Assembly (NCBI GenBank): GCA_003509845.1
Contig: DOMR01000004.1
Span: 1-6,121, forward strand
DNA length: 6,121 nucleotides
From: Chitinophagaceae bacterium
GTDB lineage: Bacteria > Bacteroidota > Bacteroidia > Chitinophagales > Chitinophagaceae
Reading direction: 5' to 3'
Of the stretch, positions 1-6,121 are shown in pieces. The notes below the pieces were generated by a model. That model had not been told where the DNA came from. It made no database searches and saw nothing but the letters and a program-made list of their open reading frames with translations. Position 1 is the stretch's first letter; each line of letters opens with the position of its first letter. A program made the position numbers and the translations under genes.

Positions 1-45
1 GTGACAGGTGATGATAATTTTTCGTGGCGTAGTAAATACTTGCAT
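1..45 (-). CDS. Start of an unidentified gene, truncated by the window edge
   Basis: Reading leftward from an ATG at 45-43, the frame stays open for 15 codons to the window edge (MQVFTTPRKIIITCH). The same frame has a stop at 63-61 and no other ATG after it, so this ATG is the natural start. The gene would follow the DUF6807 gene in the same direction after 66 bp. The K-[IV]-[IV]-[IV]-T-C pattern near the N-terminus reminds me of Bacteroidota THUMP/SAM-dependent RNA methyltransferases, but that is recollection from 15 residues and should not be used as a name. The opposite strand is also open (frame 1, stop at 67-69), so a plus-strand gene tail is the main alternative. I prefer the minus strand because every other gene here is on it and a -7-like element lies just upstream. 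Confidence 0.45.
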   Translation of the reverse strand, partial: MQVFTTPRKIIITCH

Positions 46-70
46 AAATGCAAAGTTAAACTAATTTAAC
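40..70 (-). terminator. Two adjacent small dyads after the DUF6807 gene; weak terminator candidate
   Basis: Two inverted repeats sit almost back to back. The first, 55-70, is GTTAAA-CTAA-TTTAAC with perfect 6-bp arms and a 4-nt loop. The second, 40-53, is TTGCA-TAAA-TGCAA. Read on the minus strand, the first hairpin is followed by the T-rich run TTTGCATTT, about 40 nt after the DUF6807 stop. The stem is nearly all A-T, so it would be a weak intrinsic terminator at best. The second dyad covers the start codon at 45-43, so it could instead affect translation of the next gene. Confidence 0.25.
51..58 (-). promoter_or_regulatory. Possible Bacteroidota -7 element (TAACTTTG)
   Basis: On the minus strand, TAACTTTG matches the Bacteroidota primary-sigma -7 consensus TAnnTTTG exactly. 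It ends only 5 nt before the ATG at 45-43, so transcription from it would give an almost leaderless mRNA. I see no good TTTG -33 box at the expected spacing of about 19-21 nt. It also overlaps an inverted repeat at 55-70. A chance match is quite possible in such AT-rich DNA. Confidence 0.25.
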
Positions 71-111
71 ACAGCGCCCTAGTATGTTTCAAGGAATTAG
101 AGTTAATAGCA

Positions 112-1125
112 CTATTTAAAGTCAGTGGCGAATTGATTAATTTCAGCATCCGTTAAATCTCCACCAATGATAATTTTATGTTTAAATACCATTTGCTCAC
201 CAGCTGCTAATACTTTTTTTATTGGAGCTGAGTTTTTATCAAATGCCCTTCCACCAATATTGTTACTTGCAAATAAACCATACCCACGTGCATGTGACCA
301 TGCTGGGTAGTTTAAATTATTAGGATGATCCAATATTACAATAGTGATAACCTCTCCCTCCTTCACTGCTCGTATCGCCACCCATTTACTTCTTTTACCC
401 CAAACATCTCCCGCTTTAAAGCCTTCGGCATTGCGATAAACGCCATTCACCCCTTCGTTATTTAACACAGGAACTAATGTTTCAACCCCTTTCGCATCTA
501 AAAATACTTCTGGTTTTGTTGCAGGTTCTTCAAAAGCCCGATCTAACCTCATACCAAGTAGGCCTTCTTTATTTTCAGTAAATGTTACTTGATTTTTTGC
601 GGTGAGTTGTGTAATTCTTTCAATAATTCTTGTATTCCCTTTTCCTGAAAAAACATAAGAGGTTTGCTCGTTTAAAAGCACATTCTTATTAATATCTATC
701 CAATTGGCACTTACTATTAATTTGCCCAATTTGGAATTAAGGGAAACTATTTTATCAAATGCTATTTTGCCATACTTTGGTTTTTCCGCAGTGGTGATTG
801 CGAATGAATTATTCCAAAAATCAAGCCCGTTTACATCGCCAAAATTAAACCACATACCTACATGATGTGGATGATCCGTGCGCTCAAATGGTCGCGGTTG
901 TAAAGGATACCCGCGTGTAATAATTTTCCCTGAGGCGGCTATAATTGGATAAAGCGATTGCTTTTCCATATTATCTGGATATATGAATGCAGTAAAAAAT
1001 TTATTATCAACAAATACTTCTACTTTTTTATCCTTATCAACTTGCTTGAATTGAACTTTTTGCGCTTGTAAGCATGTTGCAAAAAGTACGCCGGTGAAAA
1101 GTAGTAAAAATTTAAACTTATTCAT
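112..1125 (-). CDS. Secreted DUF6807 ('PmoA family') protein, likely glycan-utilisation associated
   Basis: This 337-residue protein starts at ATG 1125-1123 and ends with TAG at 114-112. Residues 1-22 form a signal peptide: Lys near the start, a hydrophobic core, and a CLQAQ end, with likely cleavage after A21. The Cys at 18 is preceded by FAT, which is not a convincing lipobox. The family signature is clear: H85-P-H-H88, G90, W92, then GDVNG (96-100) and D102-F-W104. A second conserved stretch has ILDHPNN (264-270), W276 and R280-GYGLFA. These match the DUF6807 family, formerly labelled 'methane oxygenase PmoA', a misnomer with no link to methane monooxygenase. The biochemical role is not established as far as I know; family members are frequent near Bacteroidota sugar-catabolism genes, and the His cluster suggests a metal or ligand site (inference). 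The length appears complete. It follows the large T9SS gene after 26 bp, so co-transcription is likely. No Shine-Dalgarno is visible, as is usual for the phylum. Confidence 0.9.
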   Translation of the reverse strand: MNKFKFLLLFTGVLFATCLQAQKVQFKQVDKDKKVEVFVDNKFFTAFIYPDNMEKQSLYPIIAASGKIITRGYPLQPRPFERTDHPHHVGMWFNFGDVNGLDFWNNSFAITTAEKPKYGKIAFDKIVSLNSKLGKLIVSANWIDINKNVLLNEQTSYVFSGKGNTRIIERITQLTAKNQVTFTENKEGLLGMRLDRAFEEPATKPEVFLDAKGVETLVPVLNNEGVNGVYRNAEGFKAGDVWGKRSKWVAIRAVKEGEVITIVILDHPNNLNYPAWSHARGYGLFASNNIGGRAFDKNSAPIKKVLAAGEQMVFKHKIIIGGDLTDAEINQFATDFK

Positions 1126-1151
1126 ATTAAAAAATTTATAAACCTAAAATA

Positions 1152-4100
1152 CTACATTTTAACCATTTTAAACTGATAACTCAACTTGCCATCTGCACTG
1201 GTTATACGAACAATATAAGTACCTCCCGATAATTCGGGTAAATAAACAGGCGCTCCAGGGGTTAATCCAATCCTTGATGCAACTCTATTTCCTGTTGAAA
1301 TTTCAAAAACATCCAAATTCATCTTTTGATACCCTTTAATTAAAAAGTCGAAGTTTAATTTAGTTTGGAAAGGATTAGGTGCAAGTTTAATAAATTCAGT
1401 ACTACTCAATTTTAGAATATCTGTAACTAAAAAATAATAGGTTGAACTTATCGCACTTATACAACCATTTTGCGTAGTTTTCACATTATACGCCCCTGGT
1501 GTTAAAGGTTTTATTCTTTGTGTGCTATCTTTTAATACAGCACTGTCCTTATACCAAGTATTTCCTGAAGTTGCACTTGACACTAAAAAATTAGCTGTAT
1601 CTCTAGATAAAATTGGTGCTGCAGGCACTTCAAATACCGTTACTGTTAATTTAGCTTTGGCACTTTCACAACCGGTCGTTGCTTTCACTTGACTAACATA
1701 ATAATCAACTTTCCCAATATTAGTAGTAATAGGCTTAGGTGCTGTAGTGGATGAAACTGTCCCACTTGAGCTAGAATACCATACAGAATTGTGCCCTGTT
1801 AAAATATTAGCGGTCAATTGATTTGCACCAGCTCCTTGACAATAATTTAACCCTGTAACAGATGGATTATCAGGAATTAGTTTTTCGATACCGGTAATGG
1901 ATGTAGTTATATTTTTATTACCTACTGTATCCATTAAAGAATTAGGCTTAACTGTTAAAATCAAAGTGTCATTACAAACGCGTGTTATAAAAATATTATA
2001 TAGCTTATTCCCCACTTTAGCAATTGAATCAATTTTACCAATATTAATCTTTAAACTATCTTTTATTAATGAATTGGATAAAAATTCATTTGATTCAATC
2101 GTATATGTTGCTTTTAAATCAGTAATAGTAGATTTCTTGATAGTGATGATAGGCTCTTTAGTATCCTTATATATATTTGTCTTCACAGGAATGGTTTCAT
2201 TTCCCAAAGAATCTTTTATAATAATTTTCAACTCAATGAGTCCATCTTCAAAATTTGAAATTTTAATGTTTTGAAGTTTAAAAACCGAATCCGTTAATTT
2301 ACCATTAAATACAACTGAATCCCCTACTGCAGTAGCACTTGTTTTTATAGACATTATTTTAGCAGCATTAATTGGAGAATTAATTGGAGCATTAATAGCG
2401 CTGGTTTTAACAATTGAGCTTTGGGTTAAAACTAAAGTATACTCGCAATTTAGTTCCGAAACTTTCATGTCGAATATGAGTGAGTCTATATTACTTTTTC
2501 CAAAATTGGATAAGTTCGTTTTTAAAATTGAAGATTTAGGTGCAACCACATCTTTGGTATACTGCGCCTTTCCAATACCTAATAGTACTTTTGCAGTATC
2601 TAATACAAATACAGTCGCATAAAGGGTGCCATCATTAACTCCTTTCAACTTAATATTTTTAACAACAATTGAATCTTTATCCATAACCCCTTCATACAAA
2701 ACAGACTCCCCACCCATATCACTATATATTCTCGCTCTGTAATTTTTTTGAGCACAGGTTTTACATGAAATCGATAAAGAAACAGAATCAACATTTTTAG
2801 CATTCACTTTCTTGCCTAAAATTTCAATTATTGGATTCACTTTTTGTGAAGAATCTTTTTCTTCAATATCAAATCGAACCAACTCAACAAAACTATAACG
2901 CTTTGTATTATTCGCTCGATCGATTAAATCCATTGACTCCACACCCCATAAACCAGGTGAAGAACCCTTGGGAAGCAATGTGCTAACTTTATATTTTCGC
3001 CAATAACCAGGTTTCCCATCAGGATCAGCCACTAAATAATAAAAATTTCCTTTGATTTTATCAAAGTCATTTTGCATACTAAATCCATGCTGCTTTCCTT
3101 GCGGGTCTCTTAAAATATAACCACCATGTTTAACCCCTGCTTCATTTCCTAGATATGCTGATGAGTCTTTGGCAAAAAACTCCATTTCAAATAATGTTTC
3201 CCCATCAGGGGCTTTTGGATTGGTAGGAGTAGCTTTTATTGTAATTGCATTAACATCTAAAATAGGTGGTATAAAATCAGGGTATTTAGTATCAATATAA
3301 ATACTATCTCTAATATGTTTTGAAGTTTTAAGATCCTCAGCACCGATTTTAAACGAAGCAGTGTCATTCATGAAGAAAGCCTTTTTTGGATTTCCCCCTT
3401 CATCAACTAAATACATCATTGTTAATTCATAGAAGCCTTTAGGAAAATATTCTGGAATAGGATATCTATAGGTAATATGTTTGATGTCACGATTTGCTGA
3501 ATCAACTTTATAATATCTAGTGTCAACTCCTAAAACACCAAGCTGTAATTCACTTTTAACACCTTTTTCATCTAATTTAGGGATTGCATAATTTGTACCA
3601 ATGTATGTAATTGCGTTCTTGTCACTTAAATCAAATTTAGCTTCAACATATTGTGTTGAAATGCCATTAGCATCTTCACCAGGCCCCATTCCACTAAACT
3701 TTGAAATTCCTTTTCCTAATTTAAGTGTGTTATCTATATAAACTGGCGGCATTAAATCCTCAAGCGGATTATCTAAAAATAATTTTAAACCAAAAGTATT
3801 ATTGTTTTCATACCTCTTATTTCCAACAGCATCCGAAACCATAATTTGATTTACAGTCCAATAACCGCTTTTGAAAAATTTACTCACAGTTATTTGGCCT
3901 CTTAAAATATACCCATTTTTATCAAGTGGAGACAAGCCTACATCAAATATTGTACCAATAGAACTTGCAAATCTAGTATAGCCAGAAGAGGCACCATCCC
4001 TTGCACTATCTATAATATTTAATTCAATTTCTAAAGTTATTTTTTTATCCTCATTTGATTTGCCCTCTACCTTAACATCAACCCTCTTTATTTTACCTGG

Positions 4101-5594
4101 ATAGTTATAATCAGGGAATAAGTTATAAACCATGAAAGTCAAATCCTGCCTAATCATGGCAACATATCTAGTACCGTTCATAATTCTATCCCTAATAAAT
4201 TCAAATTTTCTTATTGACCTTGACATGAGTAAATCCGGATTCATCACATAAAATGAAATGGACTCAGCCATATCTTCATCAGGATTATTGGCGTGTGAAT
4301 AAGCGCTAACAAATTCAGTCGTCTTGGTTGTTGACCATCCGGAGCTTACTGTAGGATCCAGGTACCAACCACCTAAATCCGCCCAATCATCTTTTAGTTT
4401 TTTATCAAACAATCCAGCCCAAAGAAAATGTGATTTTTCATGTAAAACCAATCTTTGTATATTAAAATAATCATTACCTTGAAATGCTGAATTCATGAAT
4501 TCAATGGTCTTAAGTCCAGTCCAAGCAATAGCAGCTGCGAGAGGATATTTTGGATTAACCTGTCCTGCAATTCTTCTAACTATATACTTTAAATTTGTTT
4601 GAGAATGCATTCCTTCTGGCAACTCCTCAATCATATCTAAAATGGTTATTTTTTCAAATGCAGAAAATTCTTGAAAGTTAGAATAATCTTCACTCATCAA
4701 TTGCTTCAACTCCTCATTCGGAATTAAAAATTTGAAGCCATATCTTTCCAGTGCTAGTCTATTAATCAAATCTTTATCATACCCAAAATTGGTACTAAAA
4801 GCAACAACAGCATGATTCAATCTTTTAGAAAAAAACTTCCCTTTGATGCCATCCAATACGCCAACAGATGGATTTGCATAAACAAATGCCTTTTTTGAAA
4901 TAGTAACAAATTTGATATTATCAACTGTTTCAATCTTTATATCATCTGTGATATCAGTATCAACAATTTTCCATACAGAATTTACTTTTACAGGACTCCC
5001 CTCGCCATAAGTTTGAAATAATATATTTCTAGAAACTGTCATAAACAATCTATAGGCGTCTTCATTAGTCCACCTACTTAATTCATTAGAAAGTACAATA
5101 CCATATTTGTTGTATAAAGTAACACTTGAAAAATCATCTGGAATCGTTATTGTTGAATTTAAAACCTGAATTGAATAAGGCGTATTAATATAACTTTGCT
5201 GTGCATGGCCTACATAACTGCTATCATCCTTCCATTGATAAACATAATTTGTCGTACTATTTAAAACAACTGGCGAAAGCCTTACTTCAACAAGTTTATC
5301 ATTAGCATTCAATTCAACCACCTTTGAAGTAGGGAAATAATATCCAGTAGCGTCTATCTTAACTTCCCACTTCCCATTGGACAAATTATCAAATTTGTAT
5401 GTTGCAATACTATCATTTCCTGATTTTATAATTTTATAATATTGTACTTCTGCACTTTTTTGGACATATACAGTACAAGAATCACCAGGTTTTAAACTTA
5501 ACACTTTAAAAGTAATTGAACTTTGGGCATTTATATTAATTGAAATCAACAAGAATAATGCAGGTTGAAATATCTTTGAAAAAATTGCTTTCAT
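1152..5594 (-). CDS. Giant T9SS-secreted protein with a gluzincin-like zinc metallopeptidase region
   Basis: This 1480-residue protein starts at ATG 5594-5592, directly before a signal peptide (1-23, ending NA/Q). Residues 25-110 look like a transthyretin-like beta-sandwich. Residues ~250-480 form a putative zinc peptidase: HEKSH at 385-389 (HExxH), then Y432 and E440-D-M-A-E444. By analogy with anthrax lethal factor (Y..., EFFAE), E440 is the likely third zinc ligand. Residues 503-912 hold three divergent beta modules ending in GN-containing motifs (SDAVGNKRY 587-595; LVDEGGN 729-735; IDRANNTKRY 891-900), with PPxxxD linkers at 616 and 776. Residues ~920-1240 are more Ig-like sequence, including CKTC (944-947) and two further D-x-x-G-N motifs. 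Residues ~1242-1320 resemble the CHU_C-associated Ig-like domain with C1252 and C1309, and a related module follows to 1390. The T9SS type A sorting tail (Por_Secre_tail-like) spans 1404-1480: LAPNPF, then LDVFEISTGNRV, then SGGTYIVRI. It is therefore expected to be exported and released or anchored at the surface. Substrate unknown; peptidase activity is inferred from motifs only. Confidence 0.88.
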   Translation of the reverse strand: MKAIFSKIFQPALFLLISININAQSSITFKVLSLKPGDSCTVYVQKSAEVQYYKIIKSGNDSIATYKFDNLSNGKWEVKIDATGYYFPTSKVVELNANDKLVEVRLSPVVLNSTTNYVYQWKDDSSYVGHAQQSYINTPYSIQVLNSTITIPDDFSSVTLYNKYGIVLSNELSRWTNEDAYRLFMTVSRNILFQTYGEGSPVKVNSVWKIVDTDITDDIKIETVDNIKFVTISKKAFVYANPSVGVLDGIKGKFFSKRLNHAVVAFSTNFGYDKDLINRLALERYGFKFLIPNEELKQLMSEDYSNFQEFSAFEKITILDMIEELPEGMHSQTNLKYIVRRIAGQVNPKYPLAAAIAWTGLKTIEFMNSAFQGNDYFNIQRLVLHEKSHFLWAGLFDKKLKDDWADLGGWYLDPTVSSGWSTTKTTEFVSAYSHANNPDEDMAESISFYVMNPDLLMSRSIRKFEFIRDRIMNGTRYVAMIRQDLTFMVYNLFPDYNYPGKIKRVDVKVEGKSNEDKKITLEIELNIIDSARDGASSGYTRFASSIGTIFDVGLSPLDKNGYILRGQITVSKFFKSGYWTVNQIMVSDAVGNKRYENNNTFGLKLFLDNPLEDLMPPVYIDNTLKLGKGISKFSGMGPGEDANGISTQYVEAKFDLSDKNAITYIGTNYAIPKLDEKGVKSELQLGVLGVDTRYYKVDSANRDIKHITYRYPIPEYFPKGFYELTMMYLVDEGGNPKKAFFMNDTASFKIGAEDLKTSKHIRDSIYIDTKYPDFIPPILDVNAITIKATPTNPKAPDGETLFEMEFFAKDSSAYLGNEAGVKHGGYILRDPQGKQHGFSMQNDFDKIKGNFYYLVADPDGKPGYWRKYKVSTLLPKGSSPGLWGVESMDLIDRANNTKRYSFVELVRFDIEEKDSSQKVNPIIEILGKKVNAKNVDSVSLSISCKTCAQKNYRARIYSDMGGESVLYEGVMDKDSIVVKNIKLKGVNDGTLYATVFVLDTAKVLLGIGKAQYTKDVVAPKSSILKTNLSNFGKSNIDSLIFDMKVSELNCEYTLVLTQSSIVKTSAINAPINSPINAAKIMSIKTSATAVGDSVVFNGKLTDSVFKLQNIKISNFEDGLIELKIIIKDSLGNETIPVKTNIYKDTKEPIITIKKSTITDLKATYTIESNEFLSNSLIKDSLKINIGKIDSIAKVGNKLYNIFITRVCNDTLILTVKPNSLMDTVGNKNITTSITGIEKLIPDNPSVTGLNYCQGAGANQLTANILTGHNSVWYSSSSGTVSSTTAPKPITTNIGKVDYYVSQVKATTGCESAKAKLTVTVFEVPAAPILSRDTANFLVSSATSGNTWYKDSAVLKDSTQRIKPLTPGAYNVKTTQNGCISAISSTYYFLVTDILKLSSTEFIKLAPNPFQTKLNFDFLIKGYQKMNLDVFEISTGNRVASRIGLTPGAPVYLPELSGGTYIVRITSADGKLSYQFKMVKM
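2365..2400 (-). repeat. Three tandem 12-bp units inside the large gene
   Basis: On the plus strand the units read GCATTAATTGGA, GAATTAATTGGA and GCATTAATAGCG. The first two differ at one base and the third is degenerate at its end. The unit is in frame, and the protein shows A-I-N-A-P-I-N-S-P-I-N-A at about residues 1066-1077, a four-residue I-N-x-P repeat. It probably forms a short flexible linker between beta strands or domains and looks like a replication-slippage expansion. Confidence 0.7.
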
Positions 5595-5633
5595 ATTTTA
5601 ATTATTATAACTATTTATTTTAGTACGTATAGC

Positions 5634-5663
5634 GATAATAAAGATACATATGTCATTATTATC
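5634..5663. promoter_or_regulatory. Nested dyad symmetry upstream of the large gene; possible operator
   Basis: The outer arms are GATAATAA (5634-5641) and TTATTATC (5656-5663), a perfect 8-bp inverted repeat. Between them lies the perfect 8-bp palindrome ACATATGT (5646-5653), whose centre is offset from the outer dyad by only 1 nt. It covers the candidate -7 element. This could be a binding site for a dimeric regulator, but no protein or family can be assigned. Confidence 0.3.
5639..5646 (-). promoter_or_regulatory. Weak -7 promoter candidate for the large gene (TATCTTTA)
   Basis: On the minus strand, TATCTTTA matches TAnnTTTG at all fixed positions except the last G. It lies about 45 nt before the ATG of the 1480-residue protein, giving a plausible short leader. 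No clear TTTG -33 box stands at the usual spacing. The element sits inside the dyad at 5634-5663, which would suit regulated initiation, but the region is so AT-rich that a chance match is likely. Confidence 0.22.
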
Positions 5664-5673
5664 ATATAATATT

Positions 5674-5696
5674 GTTTTACACGTCTGTGTATAAAC
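5674..5696 (-). terminator. Bulged hairpin after GH27; candidate terminator or boundary element
   Basis: GTTTTACAC (5674-5682) pairs with GTGTATAAAC (5687-5696) around a 4-nt loop. This gives 9 base pairs with one bulged T at 5692. It begins 28 nt beyond the GH27 stop in the direction of transcription. The sequence that follows on the minus strand (AATATTATATG) is A/T-rich but lacks a clean T-run, so a classical intrinsic terminator is not certain. Its position suggests GH27 and the large gene are separate transcription units. Confidence 0.35.
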
Positions 5697-5723
5697 TAAA
5701 TTGGTAAAATTTGTAAAATAGGT

Positions 5724-6121
5724 CTATTTAACCCCCTTCAACTGCAACATCACCACCCCATGATGATTAATCGTGGTTTTAAAGTTGCTCTCGTATTTCC
5801 CTAATGATTTTTGGCGCCAAATATCTCTAATTTCATATTTACCAGCTAGACCCAAGGATGCGAAGTCGAAATTAAAAGGCAATGCTTTTTCATCTCCCCA
5901 TCTAAAATAAGATGCCGGGTTTGTTCCATAACCTCCGGTATTAAATAATCCAATGATGGTAGACCCATCTTGCATTTGTTTTCTCCATATTTGTACCCCA
6001 TTTATTTCCTTCACCAATCTTGCAGGCGCGCCTAAAGGATCCTGATTAATTGCAATCACTTCATCATTGGTTAATAAATTCAAAGTAAATGCATCAATTT
6101 GCTCAATAGGACAACCAATTA
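5724..6121 (-). CDS. GH27 alpha-galactosidase-type glycoside hydrolase, C-terminal part only
   Basis: The coding frame is open to the right edge, so the 5' part is missing; 131 complete codons are visible and end with TAG at 5726-5724. The first visible residues (IGCPIEQIDAF) lead into LLTNDEVIAINQDPLG at visible residues 15-30. This is the end of the GH27 TIM barrel, where the family has (L)xxCD...LD.FTL-LLTN-EVIAINQDPLG. The rest is the typical C-terminal beta-sandwich: VQIWRKQMQDGSTIIGLFN, then YEIRDIWRQKSLG and a final HHGVVMLQLKG. GH27 enzymes are retaining hydrolases, mostly alpha-galactosidases or alpha-N-acetylgalactosaminidases, using two catalytic aspartates. Both aspartates and any signal peptide lie outside the window, so substrate and location cannot be checked here. 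The TTG at 6083-6081 is an internal Leu codon, not a start. The following large gene begins 129 bp downstream. Confidence 0.92.
   Translation of the reverse strand, partial: IGCPIEQIDAFTLNLLTNDEVIAINQDPLGAPARLVKEINGVQIWRKQMQDGSTIIGLFNTGGYGTNPASYFRWGDEKALPFNFDFASLGLAGKYEIRDIWRQKSLGKYESNFKTTINHHGVVMLQLKGVK

Noticed and set aside
1..69. A plus-strand gene tail ending at TAA 67-69
   Set aside because: The frame is open for 22 codons but shows no recognisable features. All other genes run on the minus strand, and the minus-strand reading has a natural ATG start. Not excluded, only less favoured.
112..1125. Naming the gene as a methane monooxygenase (PmoA) subunit
   Set aside because: The family's old 'PmoA' label is a misnomer. 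This protein is a soluble exported protein with a single N-terminal signal peptide and no multi-pass membrane segments.
1060..1125. DUF6807 protein as a lipoprotein through Cys18
   Set aside because: The residues before the Cys are F-A-T, which do not fit the lipobox (usually L-[A/S/T/V/I]-[G/A/S]-C). A later signal-peptidase I site at CLQA/Q fits better.
1139..1146. TAGGTTTA on the minus strand as a separate promoter for the DUF6807 gene
   Set aside because: It matches TAnnTTTG at all but the last base. However, it lies only 13 nt before the ATG, has no -33 box, and sits in a 26-bp gap where read-through from the upstream gene is the simpler explanation.
1897..2274. A plus-strand open frame of 125 codons
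   Set aside because: It lies wholly antisense within the 1480-residue gene. Its translation is hydrophobic and low in complexity, as expected from the reverse of beta-rich, Ser/Lys/Ile-rich coding sequence, and it shows no recognisable motif.
6081..6083. TTG as the start codon of the GH27 gene
   Set aside because: The frame is open upstream to the window edge, and the residues before it (IGCPIEQIDAFT) match the conserved GH27 sequence that precedes LLTNDEVIAINQDPLG. The codon is internal.

Overview
The window looks like a chromosomal segment from a Bacteroidota bacterium, probably a Sphingobacteriia- or Chitinophagia-like lineage. The evidence is the AT-rich sequence, the type IX secretion (T9SS) sorting tail and CHU_C-type Ig modules on one protein, start codons preceded by A/T-rich sequence rather than a Shine-Dalgarno site, and a saccharolytic gene neighbourhood. 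All supported genes lie on the minus strand, so transcription runs from high to low coordinates.

In transcription order: (1) 6121-5724 is the 3' part of a GH27 alpha-galactosidase-type glycoside hydrolase. Its catalytic barrel lies beyond the window edge. (2) 5723-5595 is a 129-bp intergenic region with a bulged hairpin just after the GH27 stop, a nested dyad, and a weak Bacteroidota-style -7 promoter candidate. (3) 5594-1152 is a 1480-residue secreted multidomain protein. It has a signal peptide, an N-terminal beta-sandwich-like region, a gluzincin-like zinc peptidase region (HEKSH plus a downstream Y...EDMAE motif resembling the anthrax lethal factor active site), three divergent copies of a ~120-160-residue beta module, further Ig-like modules, and a C-terminal T9SS tail. 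(4) After only 26 bp comes 1125-112, a secreted DUF6807 ('PmoA family') protein, probably in the same operon. (5) After 66 bp with two adjacent small dyads, the first 15 codons of another gene appear at 45-1 and run off the window.

GH27 and DUF6807 proteins are both commonly found in Bacteroidota carbohydrate-use regions. A reasonable inference is an exported glycan-processing locus, into which a very large surface or secreted putative metallopeptidase is inserted and probably co-transcribed with the DUF6807 gene. The large protein is the least ordinary item here. I see no CRISPR array, tRNA, rRNA, insertion sequence or attachment site.
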